From NCBI RefSeq assembly GCF_004296335.1, contig NZ_SGIU01000002.1, positions 695,882-759,881 of the forward strand: DNA of 64,000 bases, read 5' to 3'. The DNA is from Flagellimonas allohymeniacidonis (GTDB taxonomy: Bacteria; Bacteroidota; Bacteroidia; Flavobacteriales; Flavobacteriaceae). Under the pieces are notes generated by a model. It had not been told where the DNA came from, did not search any database, and saw only the letters and a list, made by a program, of their open reading frames with translations. Below are positions 49,133-57,987 of the stretch, in pieces; the first letter of the stretch is position 1, and each line of letters opens with the position of its first letter. Position numbers and translations under genes: made by a program.

Positions 49133-51898
49133 ATGAGACTATCACACTACGAATGGGATCCAGAAAAAGACCTTATAGCGGAAGGTGGATTTTCCGAAGT
49201 GTTCAAAGCTAAGGACCTGAACTCCGAGGGCCGCTATGTTGCCTTAAAAATCTATAAAGAGGCCGTGTCTAGGGGAACTTCTGGTAGTACCGGACAAAAA
49301 AAGTACAGCTTAGAAAAAGAATTCGCGAAGATAGATGGCCTTTCCCATACCAACCTTATTACATATTTCGAATTGGAGTACATCACCCATAAGGATGCCA
49401 TGGGTCGTGATACAAGTTATCCCGTCCTCATTATGGAATATGCCGGTGAAGGCACCTTGAATCAGGCCATTAAAAACAAAATTAGTACGAGTGAAGCCCA
49501 AGATATCATTTCGGAAGTTGCCCATGCTCTTCAGTATTTGCACAGACAGGGCATTATTCATAGAGACCTAAAACCTGGAAATGTGCTTTTCTCCAAGGAC
49601 AGAACCAAAAAACGAGTCGCTAAGGTCACCGATTTTGGAATCAGTCAAGATATTCTATCCGACAAAACCATTCAACAATCGATGACCGAGGGAGTGGGCA
49701 CGCCACATTATATGGCGCCAGAACAATTCTTTAAAAGAAAGTTTGGCCTGAACGGAGATATTAGCGAACGTACGGACATTTGGGCACTTGGGGTTATCTC
49801 TTATAAAACTTTAACGGGTAAACTTCCTTTTGGCCACGGCGTAAAGGACTACGAACTCATTCGAGATGAGATCATATCAAAAGAACCAAATTATGATGTG
49901 GTTCCCGAACGGTTCAAGGCTTGCATCAAAAAGTGTTTGCAAAAAAATGCTGTTGATCGTTATGCCTCTGTTTCTGAATTTATTAAGGACCTCAATGGTC
50001 AGGATAATTCCGAAAATACCGTGTTCTTGGGTAACACCTCACAAGGGAACACGGTTCCCCCTCAAAATATAAAGAAGAGAAGAGTTTGGCCCTTGGTCTT
50101 GACCGGTATTTTTGCCATCGCCCTAAGTGTTGGAGGCTATTCCTTTTATAAATCATCAAAAGTAAAAAGCCTATTGGTCGGAGCGTGGGACGCCTATAAA
50201 ACTGGAGATCATAAAAATGCTTACGAGCAATATTTAAGAGCTTCGGAATACGGATCGGGTGAGGCATTTTATTTTCTGTCCACTTTAAACCAATACGGAT
50301 ATGGCACCGAACAAAGCTATGAGATGGCGATTGAAAATGCCGATAAAGCTGTGGAACAAGGGTTTGAAATGGCCAACTTTCAACATGGATGGAATTATTA
50401 CTACGGCTTGGGACACAATCGAGATTCCTCCAAGGCTATGGAGTATTTCGGCAAGGCCAACAAAGCTGTAAAAAAATTAAGTGATGCGGGAATGCCAGAG
50501 GCGCAAAATGTGTATGGCATTATGCATAGGCTTGGACTGGAAGTAGACCAAGACTTGGAAAAATCTGAAGCCCTTTATGAAAAAGCGGCGGCTCAGAATC
50601 ATCCCGCTGCTATAGAGAATTTGGCCTATATAAAACGAGCAAAAAAAGAGTACAAGGCCGCTTATGATGGTTACACCAAGTGTAAAGATCTAAATAGATA
50701 TTCCTGTTACCGAGGCTTGGCGGAAATGTATCGCTATGGATACTATCCCGAAAAGGACACGGTTAAGGCTTTGGAATTGTATACCACAGCTGCAGAGAAC
50801 AGCGATGTGCAATCCCAATATTGGTTGGGCAAATTTTATAACAAAGGAATTCTTGCCAAGAGGGATCCGATAAAATCCATTAGTTGGTACACCAAGGCAG
50901 CTGAAAATGGATATTTGGACGCTCAAAATGAATTAGGTATCATCTACTATGATGATAAGAATTATTCCGAAGCAGGAAATTGGTTTCAAAAAGCCGCTGA
51001 CAAAGGAAACGCCTTTGCCTCCTACAATTTGGCCTTGATCTACTACAACGGGTATGGAAGACCAAAAGATGTATCCGCAGCCTACAAATGGTTCCTGATT
51101 TCTGCTGAAAAAGGGTATGCCGCTGGTCAGTACATGACAGGAAAGATTTTGGAATTTGGTGAAGCTGGAGAAAAAAATCTCGATAAGGCCATTGAATGGT
51201 ACGAATTGTCCGCGAATCAAAAATATGCATCAGCAGAATATGTTTTGGGAGCTTTGTACTATGAAGGAAAGGGGAAACCCCAAGACTATCAGAAAGCCAA
51301 GACCTACTTTTTAAGTGCGGCCGCCAAGAACAATCGAACGGCAAACTATATGTTGGGCGTAATGGCAGAGAAGGGCTATGCGGGTGCAATAAATTTTGTG
51401 GATGCAGAGAAGTGGTATCTCGCTTCGGCGCAACAGGGTTACATGAACGCCCAAAAAGCACTTGCCAATCTCTATTACAGTGGAAAATTGGGAAGCACCA
51501 ATAAAATAAAAGCAAGACAATGGTATCTAAAAGCCGCGGAGCAAAGTGATACTCACAGTCAGTACCGAGCAGGACTCATGTACTACGACGGCAAGTATTA
51601 CTATGCTGCCCGAAAGTGGTTCGAGAAGGCGGGGGAACAAGACCATGCAGAAGCCCTAAACTATTTAGGTGTAATTTATGAATTGGGGTATGTAGGAAGT
51701 AAAGACAAAACCAAGGCTTACAACTACTACCTCCAATCTTCAAATAAAGGGAGCTCTACGGCCACGTATAACTTAGCACTTTGTCATTACTACGGCAAAG
51801 GTGTCTCAATAAATCGGGGAGTTGCTAAAACCTGGTTCAATAAATCATGCAATATGGGATATTCCGATGCCTGTAGTTTTGTACAAAAAAATTATTAA
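49133..51898 (+). CDS. Transmembrane Ser/Thr protein kinase with many SEL1 repeats
   Basis: A 921-residue protein. Residues 1-290 form a Hanks-type kinase: GGFSEVFKAKD loop, VALKIYKE (Lys39), HRDLKPGN (Asp145), TDFGIS (Asp167), and the APE motif in YMAPEQF. A membrane helix lies at about 318-340. The rest, about 345-920, is made of some 15 SEL1-like repeats, each about 36 residues with an A-x-x-x-x-G-x-x-Y-x-x-G pattern (for instance AQNELGIIYYDDKNYSEAGNWF, NLALIYYNGYGRPKDVSAAYKWF). The repeats then face the periplasm and may sense a ligand or partner. The kinase would phosphorylate targets read by the FHA-ABC transporter; the PP2C gene follows after 9 bases. Confidence 0.93.
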   Translation: MRLSHYEWDPEKDLIAEGGFSEVFKAKDLNSEGRYVALKIYKEAVSRGTSGSTGQKKYSLEKEFAKIDGLSHTNLITYFELEYITHKDAMGRDTSYPVLIMEYAGEGTLNQAIKNKISTSEAQDIISEVAHALQYLHRQGIIHRDLKPGNVLFSKDRTKKRVAKVTDFGISQDILSDKTIQQSMTEGVGTPHYMAPEQFFKRKFGLNGDISERTDIWALGVISYKTLTGKLPFGHGVKDYELIRDEIISKEPNYDVVPERFKACIKKCLQKNAVDRYASVSEFIKDLNGQDNSENTVFLGNTSQGNTVPPQNIKKRRVWPLVLTGIFAIALSVGGYSFYKSSKVKSLLVGAWDAYKTGDHKNAYEQYLRASEYGSGEAFYFLSTLNQYGYGTEQSYEMAIENADKAVEQGFEMANFQHGWNYYYGLGHNRDSSKAMEYFGKANKAVKKLSDAGMPEAQNVYGIMHRLGLEVDQDLEKSEALYEKAAAQNHPAAIENLAYIKRAKKEYKAAYDGYTKCKDLNRYSCYRGLAEMYRYGYYPEKDTVKALELYTTAAENSDVQSQYWLGKFYNKGILAKRDPIKSISWYTKAAENGYLDAQNELGIIYYDDKNYSEAGNWFQKAADKGNAFASYNLALIYYNGYGRPKDVSAAYKWFLISAEKGYAAGQYMTGKILEFGEAGEKNLDKAIEWYELSANQKYASAEYVLGALYYEGKGKPQDYQKAKTYFLSAAAKNNRTANYMLGVMAEKGYAGAINFVDAEKWYLASAQQGYMNAQKALANLYYSGKLGSTNKIKARQWYLKAAEQSDTHSQYRAGLMYYDGKYYYAARKWFEKAGEQDHAEALNYLGVIYELGYVGSKDKTKAYNYYLQSSNKGSSTATYNLALCHYYGKGVSINRGVAKTWFNKSCNMGYSDACSFVQKNY

Positions 51899-51907
51899 CC
51901 GGTGGGT

Positions 51908-52651
51908 ATGAAACTTTTTATGCCTGCCAGTTGCCATCAAACTGGCAAGCGCTCGAACAATGAAGATGCTATATTTCCAGAAGCACCAACCGAGGAGAAC
52001 CGATTGTTTCTGGTCTGTGATGGAGTTGGGGGAAATGCAAAGGGTGAAGTGGCTTCCTCTCTGGTCTGCGAGGGATTTTCCAGTCTATTTGAAACACGGC
52101 CTATAATGAGTGTAAATGAGGCATCGTATTTGTCAAAAGGTTTGGTATTTGTAGAGGAACAGTTTGAAGATTATATAGCGCACAATCCAAAAAGCCATGG
52201 AATGGCAACGACGCTAGCACTTCTATGGCTGTCAGATTCTGAGAATAAGGCCCTTATTGGGTGGGTGGGTGATAGCCGTGTATATCATATCAGAAACGGT
52301 GAAATTCTTTTTCAGACCCGAGATCATTCCGTAGTTCAAGATCTGTTGGAAATGGGAGAAATCACAGAGGAAGAAGCAAAGACCCATCCCAAAAGAAATG
52401 TGATCACCCGTGCCATCAACGGATTGAATCCAACAAGAATCGACCAAGAAGTAATTTCTGAGCTTAAGCCCAACGACTTTTTCCTAGTATGTAGTGATGG
52501 CCTTTTGGAAAGTGTTAACTCCGAAAATATTGGGCTTTGGTTTAAGGAAGACTGTACCCCTATTGAAATCAAGAAGCGCATCCTAGATGATATACGCGAT
52601 AAAGCCCAAGACAATTATTCTATGTTTATCCTCAAGCTGATGGATACGTAA
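51908..52651 (+). CDS. PP2C-family protein phosphatase
   Basis: A 247-residue single-domain phosphatase of the bacterial PP2C (PphA/PrpC/Stp1) type. All the metal-binding motifs are visible: RSNNEDAIF (Asp19-20 region), VCDGVGGNAKGE, GMATTLALLWL, GWVGDSRVY, DHSVVQDLLE, ITRAI and SDGLLES. It removes phosphate from Ser/Thr with Mn or Mg. It acts in the cytoplasm, opposite the kinase encoded immediately upstream, and resets the phosphorylation that FHA domains would read. ATG 51908 is favoured over GTG 51902. It ends the long plus-strand operon; no hairpin terminator was seen in the next 135 bases. Confidence 0.93.
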   Translation: MKLFMPASCHQTGKRSNNEDAIFPEAPTEENRLFLVCDGVGGNAKGEVASSLVCEGFSSLFETRPIMSVNEASYLSKGLVFVEEQFEDYIAHNPKSHGMATTLALLWLSDSENKALIGWVGDSRVYHIRNGEILFQTRDHSVVQDLLEMGEITEEEAKTHPKRNVITRAINGLNPTRIDQEVISELKPNDFFLVCSDGLLESVNSENIGLWFKEDCTPIEIKKRILDDIRDKAQDNYSMFILKLMDT

Positions 52652-52786
52652 TCAGCGTTGGTGAATTGGTTTTGTATTATCTGAACAATGGTCAAATGTG
52701 ACTTCCTGCCTTCTTAATGGTTTCTGGTTTTTCTTTTTTTGAACTCAAAATTGGTTATTTTTAGAAATTGCTGACAATCACACTCA

Positions 52787-55700
52787 ATGAAAAATTTATC
52801 CCTTTTCCTTTTTCTGATTTTATTCGTATTTCCTGTGGGCGATTTGCCCGCTCAACGTAAAAAGAATACCAACACTACCTCTGAAAACTATTCCGAATCT
52901 CTATACAATTCTGTTGAATGGCGTTTAGTGGGACCATTTCGAGGAGGACGTGCTGGCACGGTATCGGGAGTTCTGAACAATCCCAATCTGTACTATATGG
53001 GAACCGCCGGTGGCGGAGTCTGGAAAACCACGGACGCGGGCAATACCTGGAGCTGTATTTCCGATGGATATTTTGGAGGTTCCATAGGCGCCTTGGCCGT
53101 TTCAGAATCAGACCCCAATGTTATTTATGTGGGTGAAGGGGAACAAACACTTCGGGGAAATGTGTCTTCGGGAAATGGTGTCTGGAAAAGTTTGGATGCA
53201 GGGGAAACTTGGAAATTTATAGGTCTAGAAGGTTCTGAACATATCTCAAGGATTCGAATACACCCTACAAATCCCGATTTGGTCTATGTTGCAGCCATTG
53301 GCAATCTATGGAAACCCAACCAGACCCGTGGCGTCTATCGCTCCAAGGATGGCGGCAACAGTTGGGAAAAAATACTCTATGAAAGCGATAAGGCGGGTGC
53401 TGGAGACTTGATATTGGACCCAAACAACGCAAGGATTATTTATGCAGCAACATGGGAGATGAAGAGAAATGGGTACCGAATGGATAGCGGCGGGCCCGAT
53501 AGTAAAATGTACAAAAGTATTGATGGGGGTGATACCTGGACTGACATTTCTAAATACGAGGGCTTGCCCAAAGGCCCATGGGGCATAGTAGGTATTACGG
53601 TTTCTCCTGTTGATTCAAATAGAGTCTGGGCGATTATCGAAGCCGAAAATGGTGGGGTCTTCAGGTCGGAAGATGGCGGTAAAACCTGGAAAAAAATAAA
53701 TGAAAATAGAGCTTTGCGACAAAGGGCATGGTACTATAGTCGTATTTATGCAGATACCCAAAACAAGGATAAAGTGTACGTCATGAACGTCAGCTACGGG
53801 GTATCAACCGATGGCGGAAAGTCGTTCACTTTAAAAAACGCACCACATGGTGATCACCATGATCTATGGATCGACCCCAATAACAACAACAGGATGGTCA
53901 TTGCCGATGATGGCGGAGCACAGGTTTCCAATGATGGCGGAGAGAACTGGACCACCTACCACAATCAACCCACGGCACAGTTTTATAGGGTTACAACGGA
54001 TAATTCTTTTCCATATCGCATATATGGGGCACAACAAGACAATAGTACGGTTCGCATCTCGCATCGCACCTCTGGTTCAAGTATAACAGAAAGGGACTGG
54101 GAACCATCGGCGGGTGGTGAGAGTGCCCACCTAGCTCCAGACCCAAAAAATAATGACATTGTATACGGGGGAACTTATAAAGGCTATATGATGCGTAAAG
54201 ATCATTCGGTTGACCAAACCCGTTCCATCAACATTTGGCCAGACAACCCTGCCGGCTCAGGTGCCGAGGTCATGAAATATCGTTTCAATTGGAATTTTCC
54301 CGTCAAATTCAGTATACATGACAACAACAAATTATATGCAGGCTCTAATTTTTTACATGTAACTACCAATGAGGGACAATCCTGGAAGACCATTTCTCCT
54401 GATTTAACCCGTGGTCTACCTGAGACCATAAAATCTTCCGGTGGGCCAATTACGCAAGATAATACGGGAGCTGAGTTCTATTCCAACCTTTTTGCCATTA
54501 ACGAATCCCCTTTGGAGGAAGGGGTTATTTGGGTAGGTAGCGACGATGGGCTGATTCACATTACTCGGGATAATGGTGCAAATTGGGAGAATATTACCCC
54601 GCCTTCAAGCATAAGTCCGAAACTCAATATGATCAATTGTATTGACCCGAGTCCGTTTCGAAAGGGCACCGCATACGTCGCCGCTACTTCTTACAAATTT
54701 GGTGATTATAGCCCTTATCTCTATAAAACTTCTGACTATGGTAAAACTTGGAAGGTAATTACCAAAGGAATCAAAAATAACCATTACACCAGGGCCATCC
54801 GCTCGGATAAAGTACGGGAGGGATTACTCTACGCAGGAACCGAATGGGGTATGTATGTTTCCTTTGATGATGGCAGCAGTTGGTCCCCTTTTCAACTGAA
54901 TTTGCCCATCACCTCCATTCGTGATCTTAATGTGCGGGACAACGATTTGATTGCAGCCACCCATGGCCGCAGTTTTTGGATGATTGATGACCTGACTCCG
55001 CTTCATCAACTTTCCGATGAAATAGCCAAGTCTCAGTTCTACCTATTCAAACCAGACAAAGCTTACAGAATACAGCAATCAGGCGGGTGGCGAAAACCAA
55101 ACACAAAATTGGTGGGCGAAAACCATCCCAATGGAGCGATAATCAATTACTATGTAAAAAACAGCCAAAAAACGGATACTGTATCCATCGAGATTCTAGA
55201 AATGGATGGCACCTTGATCCAGCGATTTTCCCATGGGGCTAAGGAAGACAAATTGAACCCCGAAGCCGATAAACCTTTAGAAGTGAAATCAGGAGGCAAC
55301 CGATTGATTTGGAATATGCGGTACCCAGGCTACAACACTTTTAAGGGCATGGTATTTTACTCATCCCCAAACATCGGACCCAAAGCGGTTCCAGGCGACT
55401 ATAGGGTTCGATTGAACTATAATGGACAGACTTCAGAACAAGTCCTTACCATCGTCAAAGATCCCCGAATGCCCAATTCCGATAGCGATTATCAAAAACA
55501 ATTTGATTTCTTGACGAAAGTGCGCGACCAGGTAAGCAAAGCCAATTCCGCAATAATTGATATTAGGACCGTCAAAAAAGATTTGGACTACCTCAAGGGA
55601 AAATCCGAAATGAAAAAGGGCTTGAAAGACATGATATCTGAATTTGAATCTCAATTGGATGTTATCGAAAACAACATTCACATGACCAAAAATCAGAGTC

Positions 55701-55939
55701 GACAAGATCCCTTGAACTACGGTATCCGAATCAACAACCGCTTGGCATTTTTGATGACCGACTCCCAACGCGGAGATTATCCCCCTACGGATCAAGCTCA
55801 GCAATTTTTTGTTGAGATCACCAAAGAGTTGGATACCGAAATCAATGCTTTGAACCAATTGATGGGTGAATATGTTTCCAAAATCAATGGACAAGTATCT
55901 GAAAACAAAATGGAAATGATTTCTTTGAAGGCTGAATAA
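52787..55939 (+). CDS. Large secreted BNR/VPS10-type beta-propeller protein
   Basis: A 1050-residue protein with a signal peptide (residues 1-23, ending LPAQ) and about ten sortilin/VPS10-like blades up to about 760, each with the Asp box S/D-x-D-x-G-x-x-W (VWKTTDAGNTWSC, VWKSLDAGETWKF, VYRSKDGGNSWEK, VFRSEDGGKTWKK, LYKTSDYGKTWKV). A C-terminal beta domain follows, then a helical tail at about 900-1045. Such proteins are common in Bacteroidota and are often called glycosyl hydrolases, but no catalytic residue can be seen. A binding or adhesive role outside the cell is likelier. It stands alone, 135 bases after the PP2C gene. Confidence 0.85.
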   Translation: MKNLSLFLFLILFVFPVGDLPAQRKKNTNTTSENYSESLYNSVEWRLVGPFRGGRAGTVSGVLNNPNLYYMGTAGGGVWKTTDAGNTWSCISDGYFGGSIGALAVSESDPNVIYVGEGEQTLRGNVSSGNGVWKSLDAGETWKFIGLEGSEHISRIRIHPTNPDLVYVAAIGNLWKPNQTRGVYRSKDGGNSWEKILYESDKAGAGDLILDPNNARIIYAATWEMKRNGYRMDSGGPDSKMYKSIDGGDTWTDISKYEGLPKGPWGIVGITVSPVDSNRVWAIIEAENGGVFRSEDGGKTWKKINENRALRQRAWYYSRIYADTQNKDKVYVMNVSYGVSTDGGKSFTLKNAPHGDHHDLWIDPNNNNRMVIADDGGAQVSNDGGENWTTYHNQPTAQFYRVTTDNSFPYRIYGAQQDNSTVRISHRTSGSSITERDWEPSAGGESAHLAPDPKNNDIVYGGTYKGYMMRKDHSVDQTRSINIWPDNPAGSGAEVMKYRFNWNFPVKFSIHDNNKLYAGSNFLHVTTNEGQSWKTISPDLTRGLPETIKSSGGPITQDNTGAEFYSNLFAINESPLEEGVIWVGSDDGLIHITRDNGANWENITPPSSISPKLNMINCIDPSPFRKGTAYVAATSYKFGDYSPYLYKTSDYGKTWKVITKGIKNNHYTRAIRSDKVREGLLYAGTEWGMYVSFDDGSSWSPFQLNLPITSIRDLNVRDNDLIAATHGRSFWMIDDLTPLHQLSDEIAKSQFYLFKPDKAYRIQQSGGWRKPNTKLVGENHPNGAIINYYVKNSQKTDTVSIEILEMDGTLIQRFSHGAKEDKLNPEADKPLEVKSGGNRLIWNMRYPGYNTFKGMVFYSSPNIGPKAVPGDYRVRLNYNGQTSEQVLTIVKDPRMPNSDSDYQKQFDFLTKVRDQVSKANSAIIDIRTVKKDLDYLKGKSEMKKGLKDMISEFESQLDVIENNIHMTKNQSRQDPLNYGIRINNRLAFLMTDSQRGDYPPTDQAQQFFVEITKELDTEINALNQLMGEYVSKINGQVSENKMEMISLKAE

Positions 55940-56035
55940 GTTGTTCAAAAAGAAAGAACTTTTTTGATGCTGTACAGGTTCCGAGACTCACTACTATTGA
56001 ATCTTATGTAGATTAAACACTTATAAAAATTTGTA

Positions 56036-57733
56036 ATGAAAAACTTCTTCCCAATCCTTATATCCTTTTTTCTATTTATTTCTTATGCCATTGCCCAAGA
56101 CCGTATTACCGGCGAACCTTTTGCCACACGATCTGAAGTGTTGGGACAAAACGGAATGGTTGCAACTAGCCATCCCCTAGCCACCCAAATAGGACTTGAC
56201 ATCCTAAAAAGCGGAGGAAATGCCATCGATGCTGCCATTGCAGCCAACGCTGCACTGGGATTAATGGAACCCACAGGCTGTGGTATTGGCGGAGATCTTT
56301 TTGCAATAGTTTGGGATGGTAAAACAAAAAAGCTATACGGTCTGAACGCAAGTGGAAGGTCACCGCAAAAGCTAACCTTGGAATATTTTGAAAAAGAAGG
56401 CATGGAGAAAATCCCTTCCCATGGCCCGCTGCCCGTAAGTGTACCTGGGGCTGTGGATGGCTGGTTTGAGCTTCATCAGAAATTCGGTTCCAAACCCATG
56501 ACTGAAATTCTGGCCCCAGCCATCGATTATGCGGAAAAAGGTTTTCCGTTGACCGAACTTATTGCTTGGTACATGCAACGTACGGTACCTTTTTTTGAAT
56601 CAAAGGGGTTCCCCAATATTGAGGATACCTACAAATCACAAAATGGTGGCAAATTGCCCGATGAAGGAGAGATTTACAAAAATCCCTATTTGGCCAATAC
56701 CTATCGCAAAATTGCCGAAGGTGGGCGAGATGCTTTTTACAAAGGTGATATCGCCAAGACCATTGGTAAGTTCATTCAAGAGCAAGGTGGTTTCTTATCG
56801 GCTAAAGATCTTGCCTTGCATAAATCGGAATGGGTAGAACCCGTTTCCATCAATTACAGGGGATATGATGTTTGGGAACTTCCTCCCAATGGTCAGGGAA
56901 TTGCAGCACTCCAAATGTTGCAAATTTTGCAGGGGTATGACTTTTCCCAAATTAAATTCGGAAGTGTGGAACATCTGCATCTTTTCACAGAAGCTAAAAA
57001 ATTGGCTTTCGAAGACCGAGCCAAATACTATGCCGATATGGATTTCTTTGATGTTCCTGTGGAACAATTGCTATCTGACGCGTACGCCGAAAACCGAAGA
57101 AAATTGATTGGCGAACGTTCGGGAAAATACTCTGCAGGCGAAATTTCTGCTGGAGAAACCATTTACATGACCGTGGCCGATGATGAGGGCACTATGATAT
57201 CCTTGATACAGAGCAATTATCGTGGAATGGGGTCTGGCATGGCACCACCAAAATTGGGCTTTATGTTACAAGACCGAGGTGAACTCTTCAGTTTAAAGCG
57301 TGGCCAAGCCAATACCTACGAACCAGGCAAGCGCCCCTTCCATACCATTATTCCCGCTTTTATGACCAAAGACGGTAAACCCTATGTTAGTTTTGGGGTG
57401 ATGGGTGGTGATTTTCAGCCCATGGGCCATACACAAATCGTCATGAATCTTGTTGATTTTGGCATGAACCTGCAAGAAGCAGGCGATGCCCCGCGTTGGG
57501 ACCATACCGGAGGAGCTAGTCCTATGGGAAGAACCACAGAAAATTCGGGATTGATTCGAACGGAATCTGGCATTCCTTACTCCACCATTCGTGGATTAAT
57601 GGATAAAGGGCATAAAATTGGGACCGCCCGAGGTGTTTATGGCGGGTATCAGGCCATTCTATGGGATGACGAAAACAAGGTTTACCATGGGGCTTCCGAA
57701 AGTCGAAAAGATGGGCAGGCAGCGGGGTATTAA
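56036..57733 (+). CDS. Gamma-glutamyltransferase family protein
   Basis: A 565-residue Ntn-hydrolase precursor with a signal peptide (residues 1-20, AIAQ). The processing site, where Thr becomes the nucleophile of the small subunit, is GETIYMTVADDEG; Thr375 aligns with the catalytic Thr, but the usual second Thr and His (TTH) are Ile and Tyr, as in one branch of the family. Substrate-site motifs are GCGIGGDLF near 81-89, and IQSNYRGMGSGM. It would hydrolyse or transfer the gamma-glutamyl group of glutathione-like compounds in the periplasm. The branch may also contain enzymes with other substrates. No operon partner is seen. Confidence 0.88.
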   Translation: MKNFFPILISFFLFISYAIAQDRITGEPFATRSEVLGQNGMVATSHPLATQIGLDILKSGGNAIDAAIAANAALGLMEPTGCGIGGDLFAIVWDGKTKKLYGLNASGRSPQKLTLEYFEKEGMEKIPSHGPLPVSVPGAVDGWFELHQKFGSKPMTEILAPAIDYAEKGFPLTELIAWYMQRTVPFFESKGFPNIEDTYKSQNGGKLPDEGEIYKNPYLANTYRKIAEGGRDAFYKGDIAKTIGKFIQEQGGFLSAKDLALHKSEWVEPVSINYRGYDVWELPPNGQGIAALQMLQILQGYDFSQIKFGSVEHLHLFTEAKKLAFEDRAKYYADMDFFDVPVEQLLSDAYAENRRKLIGERSGKYSAGEISAGETIYMTVADDEGTMISLIQSNYRGMGSGMAPPKLGFMLQDRGELFSLKRGQANTYEPGKRPFHTIIPAFMTKDGKPYVSFGVMGGDFQPMGHTQIVMNLVDFGMNLQEAGDAPRWDHTGGASPMGRTTENSGLIRTESGIPYSTIRGLMDKGHKIGTARGVYGGYQAILWDDENKVYHGASESRKDGQAAGY

Positions 57734-57805
57734 AACTTGACGGACCAAAAACGTTGTGTCCTTTTTAGCATCTCTAAGGATAAACTTCTTGCAACAAAAG
57801 GGTAA

Positions 57806-57831
57806 TAAAAAAAGCCACACTCTCGTGCGGC
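57806..57831 (-). terminator. Terminator of the tRNA-Asn gene
   Basis: On the minus strand, GCCGCAC, loop GAGA, GTGTGGC, then seven T. The stem has one G-T pair. It lies 14 bases after the tRNA 3' end. Confidence 0.85.
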
Positions 57832-57845
57832 CTTCTTCATTTATG

Positions 57846-57919
57846 CTCCCCCTCTTGGGCTCGAACCAAGGACCCTCTGATTAACAGTCAGATGCTCTAA
57901 CCAACTGAGCTAAGGAGGA
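57846..57919 (-). tRNA. tRNA-Asn (anticodon GTT)
   Basis: A 74-base cloverleaf on the minus strand. The acceptor stem pairs TCCTCCT with AGGGGGA (one G-T), the D arm reads AGCTCAGTTGGTTAGAGC, the anticodon arm CTGACTGTTAATCAG has GTT in the loop, and the T arm contains GGTTCGAGC. The CCA end is not encoded. A hairpin terminator follows. Confidence 0.97.
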
Positions 57920-57987
57920 ATAATTTCCATTAAGCGGGTGCAAATATAGCAGTTTCTTTAAAACACTACAACCAAAAAAGTGGTTTT

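Noticed and set aside
49133-52651. Type VI secretion locus suggested by kinase, PP2C and FHA domains
   Set aside because: No Tss sheath, baseplate, membrane-complex or VgrG gene is present; the FHA domains sit on an ABC transporter.
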